Below, piece after piece: positions 24,811 through 37,462 of a stretch of DNA of 64,000 nt. Made by a program: the position numbers and the translations under genes. Origin of the DNA: Orientallactaga sibirica (Eukaryota; Chordata; Mammalia; Rodentia; Dipodidae); assembly GCA_036365145.1 (NCBI GenBank), contig JAEOAD010000024.1, positions 9,829,501 through 9,893,500 on the forward strand, written 5' to 3'. The notes under the pieces were generated by a model, which worked only from the letters and a program-made list of their open reading frames with translations, did no database searches and had not been told where the DNA came from. How positions within the stretch are numbered: the first letter of the stretch is position 1; each line of letters begins with the position of its first letter.

Positions 24811-25494
24811 ATTTTTTAATGAGCTATCCCATAATTATTGTAAAATTTTATTGTCTCCAAAGCTCCTTCTGTATATGAATATCTCTCCCCCATGTGAGAC
24901 TCTCAGCCATAATTCTGTAAATATAGAAAAACATAACAAACATTGTGCTCATTATCTAGTATTGAATTAACCTTGTAAGTTTGCATGTCTGTGTATACGA
25001 TCCAACAAATCATTAACAGTTTGGAACTGGCTTTAACATGCTCATGAAAGCCAATAGCTGCACTCCTCAGTTTCACATTTAATGATAGCATGCTGGGTAT
25101 TTGAAGCTATAAAAAATGTTACTGTAATGCAGTATGTGGACTATGTCTTCTTCTGAAAAATCACCTTGCATTCGAACAAAGTTTGTGATAATTTTATTAT
25201 ATCTAGCAATTTTATGTTTATCTGTTCATCTACTTAAATGTACATGAATCTATTTTCTGTCTTTATCCATTTATGTATCACCTACATGCCTATTTTTCTC
25301 ATCTTTTAGTATGATGGAATGAATTTTGATATGTGCAAAAAGCATATTTACTGGTAAAATATTTACTATTGTAATTTTTACCTATTAGTTTAATGTTGTA
25401 TATTTTAAAGAACTTTTAATGGGTTTACTATATTTTCTAATTATTTTAATAATGATTCTTATATCATAAGAAAATTGTTGCACTTTATTTTTAA

Positions 25495-25785
25495 TTTTTT
25501 TTATTATTATTTCATTTATTTTTGAAGAGAGACACAGAGAGAGACAGACAGAGAGGGAGAGGGAGAGGGAGACAGATAGAGATGGGCGCGCCAGCAGTCT
25601 CTCAGCTGCTGTGAACGAAATCCAGATGTGTGCACCCCCTTGTGGGCAAGTGCGGCATAGCGCCCTTGCATCACTTTGCATCTGGCTAAACATGGGACCT
25701 GGACATTGGAACTGCTGGAAATTGGAACCAGCGTTCTTAGGCTTAGGAGGCAGGCACCTTAACCGCTAAGCCATCTCTCAAGCCC
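25495..25785 (-). mobile_element. B2-superfamily SINE, type IIb (duplicated B-box segment)
   Basis: Well-preserved reverse copy ending TAAGCCATCTCTCAAGCCCC. Read on the minus strand, the B-box region is doubled (GGTTCCAATTTCCAGC then AGTTCCAATGTCCAG, about 25699-25729). A minus-strand open frame across the CT tract is not a gene. Confidence 0.93.
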
Positions 25786-26103
25786 CACATTACTTTTTAC
25801 ATACCTAAGTGCTGAATTGTGCATTTCCACTTCATCATTGACTATATCTAAAATATCAAACTCATCATGGGCAAACTTCTTCCAAGTAAATTAGAAGAAT
25901 TTGAAGACTGCCATTATTGTCAAATAAATTGTGCTCAAACTATTCACTTCCCCACTGCTGAGTATTATAATGATTAGTATTTTCTTAAAAATTCAAGTGA
26001 AGTCTTCCATTATAAGATTAGAGGAAAATAAAATATATATTTTTTAAATTAACAAATAAAGTAAATTATAAACAGAAATAGATTTTAAAAAGTTAATAGT
26101 GGA

Positions 26104-26347
26104 GGGCTGGAGAGATTGCTTAGTGGTTAAGGTGCCTACCTCCTAAGCCTGAGAATGCTGGTTCCAATCTCCAGAGGTTTCAATCTCCAGGTCCCACATT
26201 TAGCCAGATGCAAAGTGACGCAAGGGCGCAATGCCACACTTGACCACAAGGAGGTGCACACATCTGGATTTCATTCGCAGCAGCTGAGATGCTGCTGGTG
26301 CGCCCATCTCTATCTGTCTTCCTCTCCCTATCCCTCTGTCTCTCTCC

Positions 26348-26411
<64 letters not shown>
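26104..26411 (+). mobile_element. B2-superfamily SINE, type IIb, with long (TA)n tail
   Basis: Head GGGCTGGAGAGATTGCTTAG; doubled B-box region (GGTTCCAATCTCCAGA 26160-26175, GGTTTCAATCTCCAG 26176-26190); type II body. The tail is A17 followed by about 47 bases of TA repeat (26365-26411), a microsatellite grown from the SINE tail. Open frames reading YIYIYI come from this repeat. Confidence 0.93.
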
Positions 26412-26414
<3 letters not shown>

Positions 26415-27689
26415 AATAGTGGAAGTTGCAATGCAAATAGATTTCCTTGGATTTCTTGGATTTTTCTACAACATTTGACTAATATAGATGGTGACAGGTG
26501 ACAAATACTGATATCCTAAAAATTAAACTATCATCATCTTATTGTGACTAATATAAACCTGTTTCAATGTAACACATCTGAGGTGGATAAAACTCTGAAA
26601 CGACACAAACCTACTGAGTATGTTGTTGATTATTGTAGTAAAGATGGCTGGCTCAGTTATCAATTTCTGCCTTAGTATATACTCATCGAATGCTTTGTAT
26701 GCTGATGTCTACCAGAACTTCAAATGCGGGTAACAACAACCCTGGTTGGTACATTAATGTTTATCCCAAATTGTCACACACCCAAAAAAAAAATAAATAA
26801 AATAAATCTTATGTTTTTAAATGCAATGTTCTATCTCTAACACCTATGTGAATATAGAACTCATTCAAGTTTCATTATGATTTCTGAGTCCAATACCTAC
26901 TTAGCATCATGTCTCTCCCTTTACCCCTTCTACAACTTATCATTACTTTACACATTTAGACATTTCTGTGTGAAGATTTTTTTTTTTTTATTTGCCTTTC
27001 AAGGTTGTGTTTCTCTTGAAATGCCCTATATCCACGCACTATGAGTTGACTCTAAATCCAGTGTGTGGACAAAGAAGCATGTTCTTGACATTATAACAAA
27101 TCAATGTAACAATACAATTCATTGTCTGCTCCGATATTTTTCTCACATGACAGTGAATTCTTTGTTTTCAAGAATACTACTCATTACATAAACTTGCTGA
27201 ATAATTTGTTTTCATTAAATAAAAGATTTTGTGTACAAGCTTTGTAAGAATTAATATGTGAAAAATTTAGTGAAGGAGAAAGACTTACACCTAGACAAAT
27301 AGGAAAAACCAAATCCATAGATAATTATTAATTTTCTCTGATTTCCATGTTAACAGAGTATGCTACATTAATATTTTATCATTCTGAGAACTAAGTTCAT
27401 AGTGTTGTAATTTTTTTCATAGACTGAACATTTCAATCTATGAAAGTATTCAAAAAGTTTAACATATTCCAAATTAAATTGGAATTCATTAAAATCTGTT
27501 AACTAATCTGGTCTCTTTTTAATAAATGATTAAAACTTGTTAGGACTCATGGAATGCAAAAGCATTATTGTCATCCAATTTACTAGAGTGAATTTGTAAC
27601 ACAAAGAAGCAAAGTTAACAAAAAGAAAAAAAAAATACATGGAGTAATATGTAGCTAAATTCCCGCATATGCTCTTAAGAGTCAGAAAC
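26412..27689. other. Unique AT-rich DNA
   Basis: No gene or repeat is recognised. A short A-rich run lies at 26785-26808 and a T run at 26978-26989. Confidence 0.55.
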
Positions 27690-27914
27690 TAGGGCTGGAG
27701 AGATGGTTCAGCAGGTAAGGTGCTTGCCTGCAATGTCTAACAATCTGGGTTCAATTTCCCAGTACCCAAGTACAGCCAGATGTACAAAGTAGTGCATGCA
27801 TGCGGAGGTCCTTTTCAGTGGCTGGAAACCCAGGCTCACACATTCCCATTCTCTCTATCTGCTTGCAAATAAATGAGTGAAATTAAAAATAAATAATTAA
27901 AAATAAAAAAAAAG
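27690..27914 (+). mobile_element. B2-superfamily SINE, type I
   Basis: Head GGGCTGGAGAGATGGTTCAG, B box GGGTTCAATTTCCC, type I body (GTGCATGCATGCGGAGG), a short CT tract and an A-rich tail. Confidence 0.92.
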
Positions 27915-29267
27915 ACAACCTAGCTGTGTCAAACATGGAAATTACTTCCTCAAGGAGGAATTGTGCTAATCCACACAATGCTGGCTTCCACATAAGCTAA
28001 CTATAGTTTTAGTGCTTGCTATTTACATGTGGCCATGGTCCCATAGGACATCTCTTACTAAGATCTATGAAAATTTCAGATTTCTTAGTACTTTAGCCTA
28101 AAATGCACAGTTTATACACAGAGAAGCACACAGCATTTTATTTGTTTTCTATCAGCCATTTTTTCTATTTTATAGCACCCAAATTATCCTTTACATCAGC
28201 TAAATTCCCAGCATCAACTATGGAATTAACTCTCAAATAGTTTTAATTTTATGATTTTGTTTGGATGTTTGGTTTGTGATTTTTGAGACAGGCCTCAAAC
28301 CTACTCATGAAATCTGAATTCTTGGAGCTACAGGAAAAAATTACATGCAGCTTAACTAGCCGTAGTGTCTCTTTTCCCCATTTATTTACTGTTTTGATAG
28401 CACTGGGCAGGATGCTTATGAGTCTTGTAGCTTTCTAAACTTCCTGAGCCTTGTAGGTGTTATCAGCTTCCTTCCCAGGAAGGAATAATTCAATTCAGAG
28501 AAAAAAAGCTATGCAATGTAAGTCACTCTTATATTGAAATGGCAAAGTTAGTGGAAGAAGTGAATTATTGATATTAATCAGATAAACTATTTTGTAGGTA
28601 ATATTCAGCTATGGGGAACTGATAATTTTTCCTCTTTTATTTTGATGCAGAAATGAACTTAATTTTATATAGCTTCTCAAGTTTCCAGAAAAGCATCCAA
28701 ATTAAAACATTCATTCAAATGGGCAACAGAGGCATACTACATGCTTTTGAACTGAGTTACTTTATGAAATATTCTGACTTTTTTATTATCTTATTTTTAT
28801 GTTATACATAAAATCAGTTGCTAATAGAGCCTATGGAGAATAGAAGATGGTTTTGCTATATGATCATTTTGAGTTGTGTATTCCAATTAATCTGATTGGA
28901 AAGACAAAACACACACACAGACACACACAAAAAAACCTGTTGATCTTTGTTTTCCAGTGATTCATCCCGATTGCTAAGATAACATTGCATTGCTTCTGAA
29001 CAATAGGAATAAAGATCAATATACCTTAACTGCAGCCAAACTCCTGGAAAAATTAAAGTAAATTCATGCAAACAAGCCAGATAGCAACTTTAACTCATCC
29101 TTCCAAGAGGCAAGGAATCAATCACAGTGAGTTGAGTTGCTGGATTACTATAAAGAAAGCCAAATGGAAGATGGTAGATATAAGAATTATTTATGATGAC
29201 ATGACTATTCAAAGAAACCAGGATTATTATAATCACTATTTCCTATTATCATCTTAATATAGAATAT
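27915..29267. other. Mostly unique DNA; possible very old B1 near 28257-28370
   Basis: GATTTTTGAGACAGGCCTCA followed by AACCTACTCATGA faintly resembles a reversed B1. It is too weak to call separately. No gene is recognised. Confidence 0.4.
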
Positions 29268-29302
29268 ATGTGTGTGTGTGTGTGTGTGTGTATGTGTGTG
29301 TA
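29268..29302 (+). repeat. (TG)n microsatellite
   Basis: About 35 bases of TG repeat with one TATG interruption. The following 29303-29719 is unique. Confidence 0.93.
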
Positions 29303-29719
29303 TGATTTTTTTTTCATATAGTCATGCATTTTATGCACTTATTGGTACAATATAATGTTGCTAGTAGTTTAACTTTAATTTTTGGAAATTATATTCTATA
29401 TATTAAAGGTGCATGTGGCTTTTATACAAAACATAAGTCCAGAAATATAGAAACTCGTGAAGATACTTGTGAGGAATAATTCAAACACGATATTTGTATT
29501 ATAAAAAAAAAGCATTTGCAGTATCCTGGGTAAACATGAGTTTGGAAATAGCTTTCCTTGGATCTTAAACGTGTCTTAAAGTGGCACACCACAAGTGCCA
29601 AGAGTAGATGATGGTTGTAATCTGAACACTTAAGCTATACCCTTCCAGGTATATTTCTAAATCCATTGCACTACAGAGGACAGTTTCTGTGAGATTAGGT
29701 AGATCAAGAGAATTAGCAA

Positions 29720-30009
29720 AGGGCTGGAGAGATGGCTTAGTGGTTAAGGCGCCTGCCTGCTAAGCCTAAGAACCCGGTTCCAATCTCCAGGTCCCACGTT
29801 TAACCAGATGCAGCGGCGCAAGGACACAAGGCCACACTTGCCCACAAGGGGGTGCACACATCTGGATTTCATTCACAGCAGCTGAGAGACTGCTGGCGCA
29901 TCCATTCTCTATCTGTCTCCCTCTCCCTCTCTCTCTGTCTGTCTCTCTCTGTTCCTCTCTCCAAAAAATAAAAATTTAAAAAAAAATTAAAAAAATTAAA
30001 AAAAAAAAA
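29720..30009 (+). mobile_element. B2-superfamily SINE, type II
   Basis: Near-consensus copy: GGGCTGGAGAGATGGCTTAG head, GCCCACAAGGGGGTGCACAC body, GCTGAGAGACTGCTGGCGCA, CT tract and long A-rich tail. It is flanked by GAGAATTAGCAA (29708-29719) and GAAAATTAGCAA (30010-30021), a 12-base target-site duplication with one change. Its low divergence suggests a young copy. Confidence 0.95.
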
Positions 30010-30349
30010 GAAAATTAGCAACCACATTTCCCATGAACTTTCATTGTGGGATATGATAGTTTTTGTTGTTGTTGTTGTTTGTTTGTTTTTTGTTTTCCTA
30101 ACAAAGATCACACCTACCATCTGGTTACCTATCTGCTTTGGGACAGCTGGTAAAGATGCTGGAATATCAGTAATTATTGAATCACCTCCTTCAGCCTATT
30201 TGAATTCATGGTCAGGTAATTTACTTGATTCATGTTGAATGTTTCAATTTCCTTGTATTAAAAGCCTTGAACAGGAAGAAGATTATCCAGGTGACTTTGC
30301 CTTTCGTGGACCCACCACTTTTTCTTTATTTGGTTTCCCTTTATTTTTA

Positions 30350-31180
30350 ATGATTTTTATTATTTATTTTTATTTTTTTATTAGTTATGTATAGAGTATA
30401 TAAACACCCATGATGGTACCATCATTAGCCTTCTCCCTGTCCTTCCCCCATGGGTAGTGTGGGTCTTGCCTTATGAGGGTAGCCATCAGTTATGCAGGAG
30501 AGGCAATGACTCTGTGTAATGACCCAACTCATGGCTCTAACAATCTTTCCATCCCCTCTTCTGTGAATTTCTCTGAGCCATGTTGGGTTCATTTTAGGTC
30601 TATTTCAGTGACGAGGTTTTGTGAGTCTCTGTGTCTCTGGATATCTGATTTGGTAGGAGTTGAGTGTTCTTTGTGTCTATCTCCTTCGCCCTTGTGCTGG
30701 TACCAGGTTCACCAATAAAGCAACACTCTTGCTCATTTCCCCTGTAACTCTTTGGCTTCAGCTGGTGCCCTGGTGAGGTGTGATGGGCTGATTCTCTCCT
30801 CAGGTTCTGCGTCCATCTGAAAGAGAGAAGCAGATTCTCCAACGGAGAGTGAGGTCAGTGCAAGATACATGGTTAACCATTATAATTTTAGAGAGGAATT
30901 AATAGGTGTAGGCCCTCTTGTAGCCCACTGTTGGTGGGAGCTTGAGATTGGAGAGCAGGCTCATTTTTGGATATGGTTCTGATATGGTAACCCACCATGG
31001 CTGTGTGCCACTACTGCACTTGTGTGAGCATCACATCAGGTTGATTGCTGCTGAGTAGCTTAGACCACGAGTTACTTAGACAGATGTTGGTCGTTTTCCC
31101 CCAGTCACTTATATAGCACCTTCTGGCACTAGACAAGCTAACTGTCTGGGGACCATCTCTCTTCCAGATCCCCATTAATG
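30350..31180 (-). mobile_element. LINE-1 3' end (3' UTR), 5'-truncated
   Basis: The left edge is a TTATTTTTATTTTTTTATTA tail. The body matches 7447-8690 almost block for block (GTAGCCATCAGTTATG, CTTGTGCTGGTACCAGG, GCACTAGACAAGCTAACTG). Minus- and plus-strand open frames of about 80 codons are not conserved between the copies. Confidence 0.8.
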
Positions 31181-31500
31181 GACCTTTTGATGGTTTTAAT
31201 TTTGATTATACTCTAAGACCTACAACAAATATACAGTCATATGTTCATAAAGTACACTTTTTAGTAATGGAGGAGTTTGGGGTTCAGGGAAGGCCTGATG
31301 AACCTAAATGTTGGGTACTAGTCTGATAAGGGTAAATTGTGAAGCTTATTGAAGGGAGAGTGGAGACAATGAATCACTACTAACGTAGTGTAATGTATAT
31401 CGGGGAAAAAGGAGGAACCTGCATGTGGAAGGCGAAATGTAAGAACCAAAAGATCCCCTTTACATAAAAAGTCAGACATCATTAAGAAATAGTAAAAGAG

Positions 31501-31930
<430 letters not shown>

Positions 31931-32906
31931 GGGGTAGGAAGATAGATCTCTAAAAATAAGGTGTTTGCTTGTGAGAGGGTGTCAGGTAGCTTTGTCAGAC
32001 AGTTAGGGTTACTGTGCCTCTGTAAGTAAAAAGCAGGTTTGCCTTTGGACGTATCCTTGCAGTCTCCACTTTGGTAGAGATGGAAGTATGATCTGTTTTT
32101 CCACAAACAACCAGAGCCACTCCTGGGAAGGAGGCCCTCTTTCCTAGAACTTAACTCTAATCTTATCATTGTGTTTAGTCAAGTTCAGCCCCCTGTTCTT
32201 GGCATCATGGCTAGCCTGTTCCTCAGAGAGCTTCTAGTCCAGACCAGCAGCTGTCTCTGGCTCACTTAAGCCAGAAGGTAAAACCCACTACAATAAGTTT
32301 ATAAATTCATTTGCAAGAGGAGAGCAAGCTCTCTTAGATGCTGGTCATCATTCCTAAACCTCTAGTCTCTGATGATTCCTCCCCCACCCCCAATTGTCTC
32401 AGCCCATCTGGGCTGAAATGAGGAAAAAAAAAAAAAAAAAAAGAACCCTGACTCCTACATGGAGTATTTTACCCTTCCTGCCCTCCACATGGCAGGAGCT
32501 CTTTGTATTTTCTCTTCTTTTCTCACTAGGTCTCTTTACGTGTTTTCTTTTTTTTGTTCCCCTGATACCCACCACATGGGCTCTCAGATCGTGTGGATGT
32601 ATCATTCCTTCCCTTGATTTTGTACTTTCTTACATAAATATAATAATTTAATAATTATCTTTCTCAATCGGGTTTGCCCAACATTTGGTTAAATTCAATC
32701 ACAAACCAGGGTTCGGGTTTCAAGGACTTTCCTGGACTCCCCATAAACCGCATCTCACTTGCAAAGCCAGTACCCAGTAAAGCCTGATGGACAGAGTGGC
32801 GTATCTATCAGGAGTTCATTTGCAGCAGCTGGAGGCCTACATACACTCATTCTCTCTGTCTTTTCTCTCTCTGTGCTTGCAAATAAATAAATAGCATTTT
32901 TAAAGA
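31931..32906 (+). mobile_element. B2-superfamily SINE split by an LTR
   Basis: The decayed head GGGGTAGGAAGATAGATCTC ... AAGGTGTTTGCTTG ends at 31971. The element resumes at 32762 with GCAAAGCCAGTACCC, then GTTCATTTGCAGCAGCTGG, a CT tract and an AAAT tail. The two parts join in register once the 786-base LTR is removed. Confidence 0.82.
31972..32757. mobile_element. ERV solo LTR, probably ERV1 class
   Basis: A 786-base block starts TGAGAGGGTG and ends CCGCATCTCA, so the ends form a 5-base inverted repeat (TGAGA/TCTCA) with TG...CA termini. A 4-base direct repeat CTTG flanks it (31968-31971 and 32758-32761). Four-base duplications are typical of gammaretrovirus-like ERV1 elements. It interrupts a SINE cleanly, which fixes both ends. 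No gag, pol or env is present. Orientation was not resolved, though a T/A-rich stretch near 32630-32660 may hold a decayed poly(A) site. Confidence 0.78.
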
Positions 32907-32919
32907 AAGAAATAGTAAA

Positions 32920-33367
32920 TGACTCAGAGCTCAAAAAAAAAAAAAAATCATATATGTAACAAAGTGAGAAAGCATCCCGCAGCTGGGAATGGGGGGAGGC
33001 ACTTACACACTAGTATTCAGGCAAAACCACAGGAAGAACAGAAGGTTTAAACAAGTGGTTAGGCTCCCTTGTGTGGGCCAGACATACAATTGGGGTAAGC
33101 CTCATTGTCAGACTCAGGTATGTTAGAAGAGACCAGAATGGTTTCTGAATTCACGGGGCTGACTCAGGAGGTGCCAGCTGACATAGTTGTGCTGAGCAGA
33201 GGAAGAAGCAGGAAGGTCCTGCTGGGGAGCATTGCTTATAGCCATCTTATATGATATCTTACATGGATCAGACAAGGGTCCTAGTCCTACCAGATAGGCC
33301 TGGTAACATCTTATTCTCTTTAGAAATCTGTCCCTGTTTAACTATCTATAAAAAGCTATCTCGGAAC
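32920..33367. other. Unclassified, GC-richer than surroundings
   Basis: A poly(A) run (32934-32947) is followed by sequence I cannot assign. It could be part of an old ERV, but I see no motif to prove it. Confidence 0.35.
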
Positions 33368-33560
33368 TTCAGAGATGGCTTAGTGGTTAAGGCACTTGCC
33401 TGCAAAGCCTAAGGATCTGTTTGATCTCTCTCCAGATCCCTTATAAGCCAGATGCATAAAATGATGCAAGCACCAGGTCTTACTTGGGCACTAGGTGGCC
33501 TAAAAGTCTGGAGTTCAATTGTAGTGGTTGAGGCCCTGGTGTACCAATTCTCTCTCTAGC
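33368..33560 (+). mobile_element. B2-superfamily SINE, type III
   Basis: TTCAGAGATGGCTTAGTGG head, type III body (GGCACTAGGTGGCCTAAAAG), CAATTGTAGTGGTTGAGGCC, and a short CT tract with little tail. Confidence 0.87.
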
Positions 33561-34030
33561 AGTGAGAGATAGAAGTAGGCAAACAGACTGGCAGAGAAAG
33601 AGGAGGGGAGAGAAAATGTGTGGAGGGAGGGAAGAGGCACACACCATAGATGGAGAACAGGCAGATGGACAGGAAAAGTCAAAGTGCAGGAGGGAGTATC
33701 TTCTCTTCCCCTTTAAGGGGAGGAGGAACTGCCCTGCAAGGGAAGGGCCTTGGGAAATGTGTGGTGGTATGGGCTGGTTGCTAGGGAAGCAGCCAGGCTG
33801 GATAGAGCCTCTGTTGAGCCCAACTGGAAAAGTGAAAACTTTGAAGCCTCAATTATGTCTATTGTATGGAGGGAGACAGGAATGTATGCAGGGCTCTGAG
33901 ACTAACAAAACTAAAAAGGAATTTCCACATATTTTTATGTGGCCTGCTTTTGCCATGTGTAGACAGAAGGAACAGAAGCAATCATTTTTCAAACAAGCAA
34001 GTATTCATGCTCATAAATGCAGAAATTAAC
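33561..34030. other. Unclassified GC-richer block with a 155-codon open frame; LTR-like character
   Basis: An open frame runs through AG-rich sequence, a CCCCTTTAAGGGG palindrome (33710-33722) and GGGCTGGTTGCTAGGGAAGC. The composition is unlike the flanking AT-rich DNA. The protein is low complexity at the start and shows no domain I know. An ERV LTR or leader remnant is one possibility; a host gene is not supported. The following 34031-34213 is unique. Confidence 0.3.
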
Positions 34031-34213
34031 AATTTTCAATCAAATAAGTACATGATGATGCAAATAAATCATGTGGAAGATGAATAAAGTTGAGAAAGAC
34101 TGGAAATTTCTAATGAAAACTTCAAGCTCTGTTAGAATAACTTACCAAAAGGGATCCGTAAAGTATCCTAAATACAATCTATGCTTAGGAATGATTAGAA
34201 AACACATCATCAG

Positions 34214-34425
34214 GGCTAGAGAGATGGCTTAGCTGTTAAGGAATTTGCCTGCAAAGCCACAGGACCTCAGTTCAATTCCCTAAGACCCATGTAAGCACAA
34301 AGTGGCACATGCATCTGGAGTTCGTTTGCAGTGGCTAGAGGCCCTGGTATGCCCATTCTCTCTCTATGTCTGTCTGTCTCTTTTACTCTCTCATAAATAA
34401 ATAGATAAATAAATAATATTTTAAA
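34214..34425 (+). mobile_element. B2-superfamily SINE, type I
   Basis: GGGCTAGAGAGATGGCTTAG head, CAGTTCAATTCCC B box, GCACATGCATCTGGAGTTCG body, CT tract and AAAT tail. Confidence 0.93.
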
Positions 34426-35976
34426 AAAGAAAATATACCCTCAGATATGAAATATATAAAAATTCATTTACTTAACATAATTTAATATAAACTAAATACT
34501 GGTGTATTACTTTTCAAATCCTAAGACATTTGTGAATAAGATACTATGACCCAGAAGATAGAATTTTCGAAATTTACGTTAAGAAAAACACTGACATTTT
34601 TGTAACCCTACCAATTCTTTGTGTCAGAGCCATGGCTTTCTTGCTGACATTCATTGTGACATAATTCTATCTCATCTTTGTGGCTTGTAAAATATTCTTC
34701 ACCATGGAAATTCTAAAATGCAAAGCAATAATTTATTTTCAAAGTGTGCGTATAAAATGTCTTGGGGCAATGTTCTTTAAATACCACATAAAAGAGACTG
34801 GCCTTCAAGTTGGAATGTATTCATAGCAATTCCTACACAAGAAGAAAAACAGACACATTCTGAATGACAGTGAAAATTTATACTATATAAGCAAGCATAA
34901 GTTCTCCAATTTACAAATGGTCTGAAATATTTTACATATTCAGTGACCCTATGTTATTATCATATAAAGAATGATGAAGTTACAATAAAAAAACGAATTC
35001 TAAACACTCCCTGAAATTAGACTATAGAAAAACATAAAGTGCAATAAACATTATTCTGGCGTTTTGCACCTGCCAATATTTCTCTTTAAAATCAACCTCA
35101 GTCACCTCAACATATATAAATCTTCAGTAACTCTTAATTCTATCTTTCTACATCTAATTTAATCAAATACCACAAAAAGATAAAAAAAATAAATTTGAAA
35201 TTGTTCTAGTCATAAAATATGCTAAGAATATTTCAAGAAGCCTAGATTTGGGTTTTAATCAAATACATGTGGTTTGAATTCACAGAAACATAAGGGAGGG
35301 GCAGAAACTGCAATAGTACACCAGAAACTCTTCCAGGTAGGAAAGGAGGTAGGGAGGGGAAAAGAGGAGAGAAGGAAACGTGGGCCTGTATCAAGTAAGA
35401 TTTCCAGTGTGATAATCATTTAGAGCATGCAGATGAATAAAAACCACTTTGGGAAAGTGTTTACTAATAAAAAGTTTATAAAGAATATTTTTCTCCAACT
35501 GCTTTTATTCTAAAAGTGAATATATCTTCCAATTTTATTTTAAATTTGACATGTTAGCAACTGTTATCAAATTTTACTGAGTTAGATTTACCCATAAAAG
35601 TGAAGAAGTTCTCCCAGTTATCCTATGATATGCACTAAAATATGACTGAAGTGGAACTTTTTCATCATAACTTCTGAGATAATTAGACACTAAGACATAA
35701 AAAGGTATTGAATACATATTTATCATATTTATACATGGCTTGCGAAAAGACCAGTACACTCGCATCTCTTGTAAAATTTGACAACAGTAGGGAAAGCAGC
35801 AAGTTATTGTCTTATTTGATACAAGAAAGTATAAAATGTTGACAACCAATAACACTGAATTGAAACTCAGAATATGCCACATATCATTGAATATAATGTC
35901 ATAAAGATCAGTTTAACTCTGATATATATCATTTCTCCTAAGAAGTTAGTGATCATAAAAATTGTAACAAAATAAG
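34426..35976. other. Unique AT-rich DNA
   Basis: A 102-codon minus-strand frame (35574-35882) has no domain, and no splice or promoter context is visible. Nothing else is recognised. Confidence 0.55.
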
Positions 35977-35992
35977 AAAAACTAGAGAAATT

Positions 35993-36159
35993 GCTGGGCA
36001 TGGTAGTACATGCCTTTAATTCCAGAACTTGGGAGGCAGAGGTATGATGATTTTCATGAGTTCAAGGCCACCCTGAGACTACATACTGAATTCCAGGACA
36101 GTCTAGGCTAGACTGAGACCCAACCGGGAAAAAAAAAAAAAAAAAAAAAACAAAAAAAA
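35993..36159 (+). mobile_element. B1 SINE with intact target-site duplication
   Basis: Begins GCTGGGCATGGTAGTACATG and ends in a long, almost pure A tail. It is flanked by a perfect 16-base repeat, AAAAACTAGAGAAATT (35977-35992 and 36160-36175). The long A tail suggests a comparatively recent insertion. Confidence 0.95.
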
Positions 36160-36207
36160 AAAAACTAGAGAAATTACATAGAAAATTTATATTTGAAATT
36201 AAATTTA

Positions 36208-36455
36208 GGGCTGGAGAGATGGCTTAGCGGTTAAGGTGCCTGCCTCCTAAGTCTAAGAACCCGGTTCCAATCTCCAGGTCCCACGTTTAGCCAGATGCAA
36301 AGTGACGCAAGTGCGTAATGCCGCACTTGCCCACAGGGGGGCACACACATCTAGATTTCATTCACAACAGCTGAGAGACTGCTGGCAAGCCCATTCTCTA
36401 TCTGTCTCCATCTCCCTCTTTCTCTGTCTGTCTCTCTCTGTGTCTCTATAAAAAA
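36208..36455 (+). mobile_element. B2-superfamily SINE, type II, with target-site duplication
   Basis: Near-consensus GGGCTGGAGAGATGGCTTAG head and type II body. Flanked by AAATTAAATTTA (36196-36207 and 36456-36467), a perfect 12-base repeat. Confidence 0.95.
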
Positions 36456-36773
36456 AAATTAAATTTATAGCAAGTTAACTTTTGTTATGGATGCATGAGA
36501 ATGTTATAGTGAACCCCTACTATTTCACAAATAATGTATAGAGTAGAAATTTGAAACATAGTTTTAATGACAATAATGCTACTTCTGGTTTGTCAAAAAT
36601 ATTTTAGCCACACAAAATAATAATTCTAATGCTTAGTTTTCAAACATTGATGATTTTCATATTTCTAGTTTTATTTCAATATTTACCTGAACTAAATGCA
36701 TAATAATAATGAAACAATAAATTTTAAGACAGTATATATTTATATGTATGAGTATAATTAAAAATTTAAACTG

Positions 36774-37047
36774 GGCTGGAGAGATGGCTTAATGGTTAAG
36801 GTGCCTGCCTGCTAAGCCTAAGTTCCAATCTCCAGGTCCCATGTTTAGCCAGATGCAAAGTGACGCAAGGGTGCAATGCTGCACTTGCCCACAAGGGGGC
36901 GCACACATCTGGAGTTTGTTCACAGCAGCTGAGAGACTCCTGGCGCTCCCATCTCTATCTGTCTCCCTCTCCCTCTCTATCTGTCTCTCTCTATGTCTCT
37001 CTCCAAAAAAATAAATAAATAAAATAATTAAAAAAATAAAAAAAAAC
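36774..37047 (+). mobile_element. B2-superfamily SINE, type II, with target-site duplication
   Basis: Near-consensus copy. A short deletion removes part of the segment before the B box (CCTAAGTTCCAATCTCC). TTTAAACTG flanks it at 36765-36773 and 37048-37056. Confidence 0.94.
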
Positions 37048-37125
37048 TTTAAACTGAAATTAACTTAATAAGAATATTTGTACTGGCTTACTAGTGGTTT
37101 AGATTAATTTAATACAAATTGCTTA

Positions 37126-37462
37126 TGTTGTAGTTATCTTCCCATTGCTGTTACCAAGCACCTCCCACCCGCACCCCAACCAAAAGCAGCTGATGGAAAG
37201 AAAGTTGTTTATTTTGGCTTACAATCTCAAGGAGAACTCCATGATAGCAGAGGAAAGGATGGCACAAGCAGAGGGTGGACATCACCTCTGCCACAGCAAG
37301 TGGTAAGAGTAGCATGAGATGAGCCAAACACCATCAAGTTTAACTGATCCCACCCCCAACAACATACTTTTTCCAGTAAGGACACAATTGCCAAATTGCT
37401 ATCATCTGTGGATCAAGAATCAAAACACATGAGTATACAGGAGATACCTAATTCAAACCACA
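37126..37462 (-). mobile_element. ORR1-type MaLR solo LTR
   Basis: On the minus strand it runs from TGTGGTTTGAATTAGGTATC to GGAAGATAACTACAACA. It has the ORR1 hallmarks TGATGTCCACCCTCTGCTTG and GTAAGCCAAAATAAACAAC (poly(A) signal), then AGCTGCTTTTGGTTGGGGTG. No clear 5-base duplication was found, so the extreme ends may be eroded. ORR1 is a rodent-specific nonautonomous ERVL relative. Confidence 0.9.

Noticed and set aside
26155..26501. Overlapping open frames with YIYIYI runs on both strands
   Set aside because: They translate the SINE body and its (TA)n tail.
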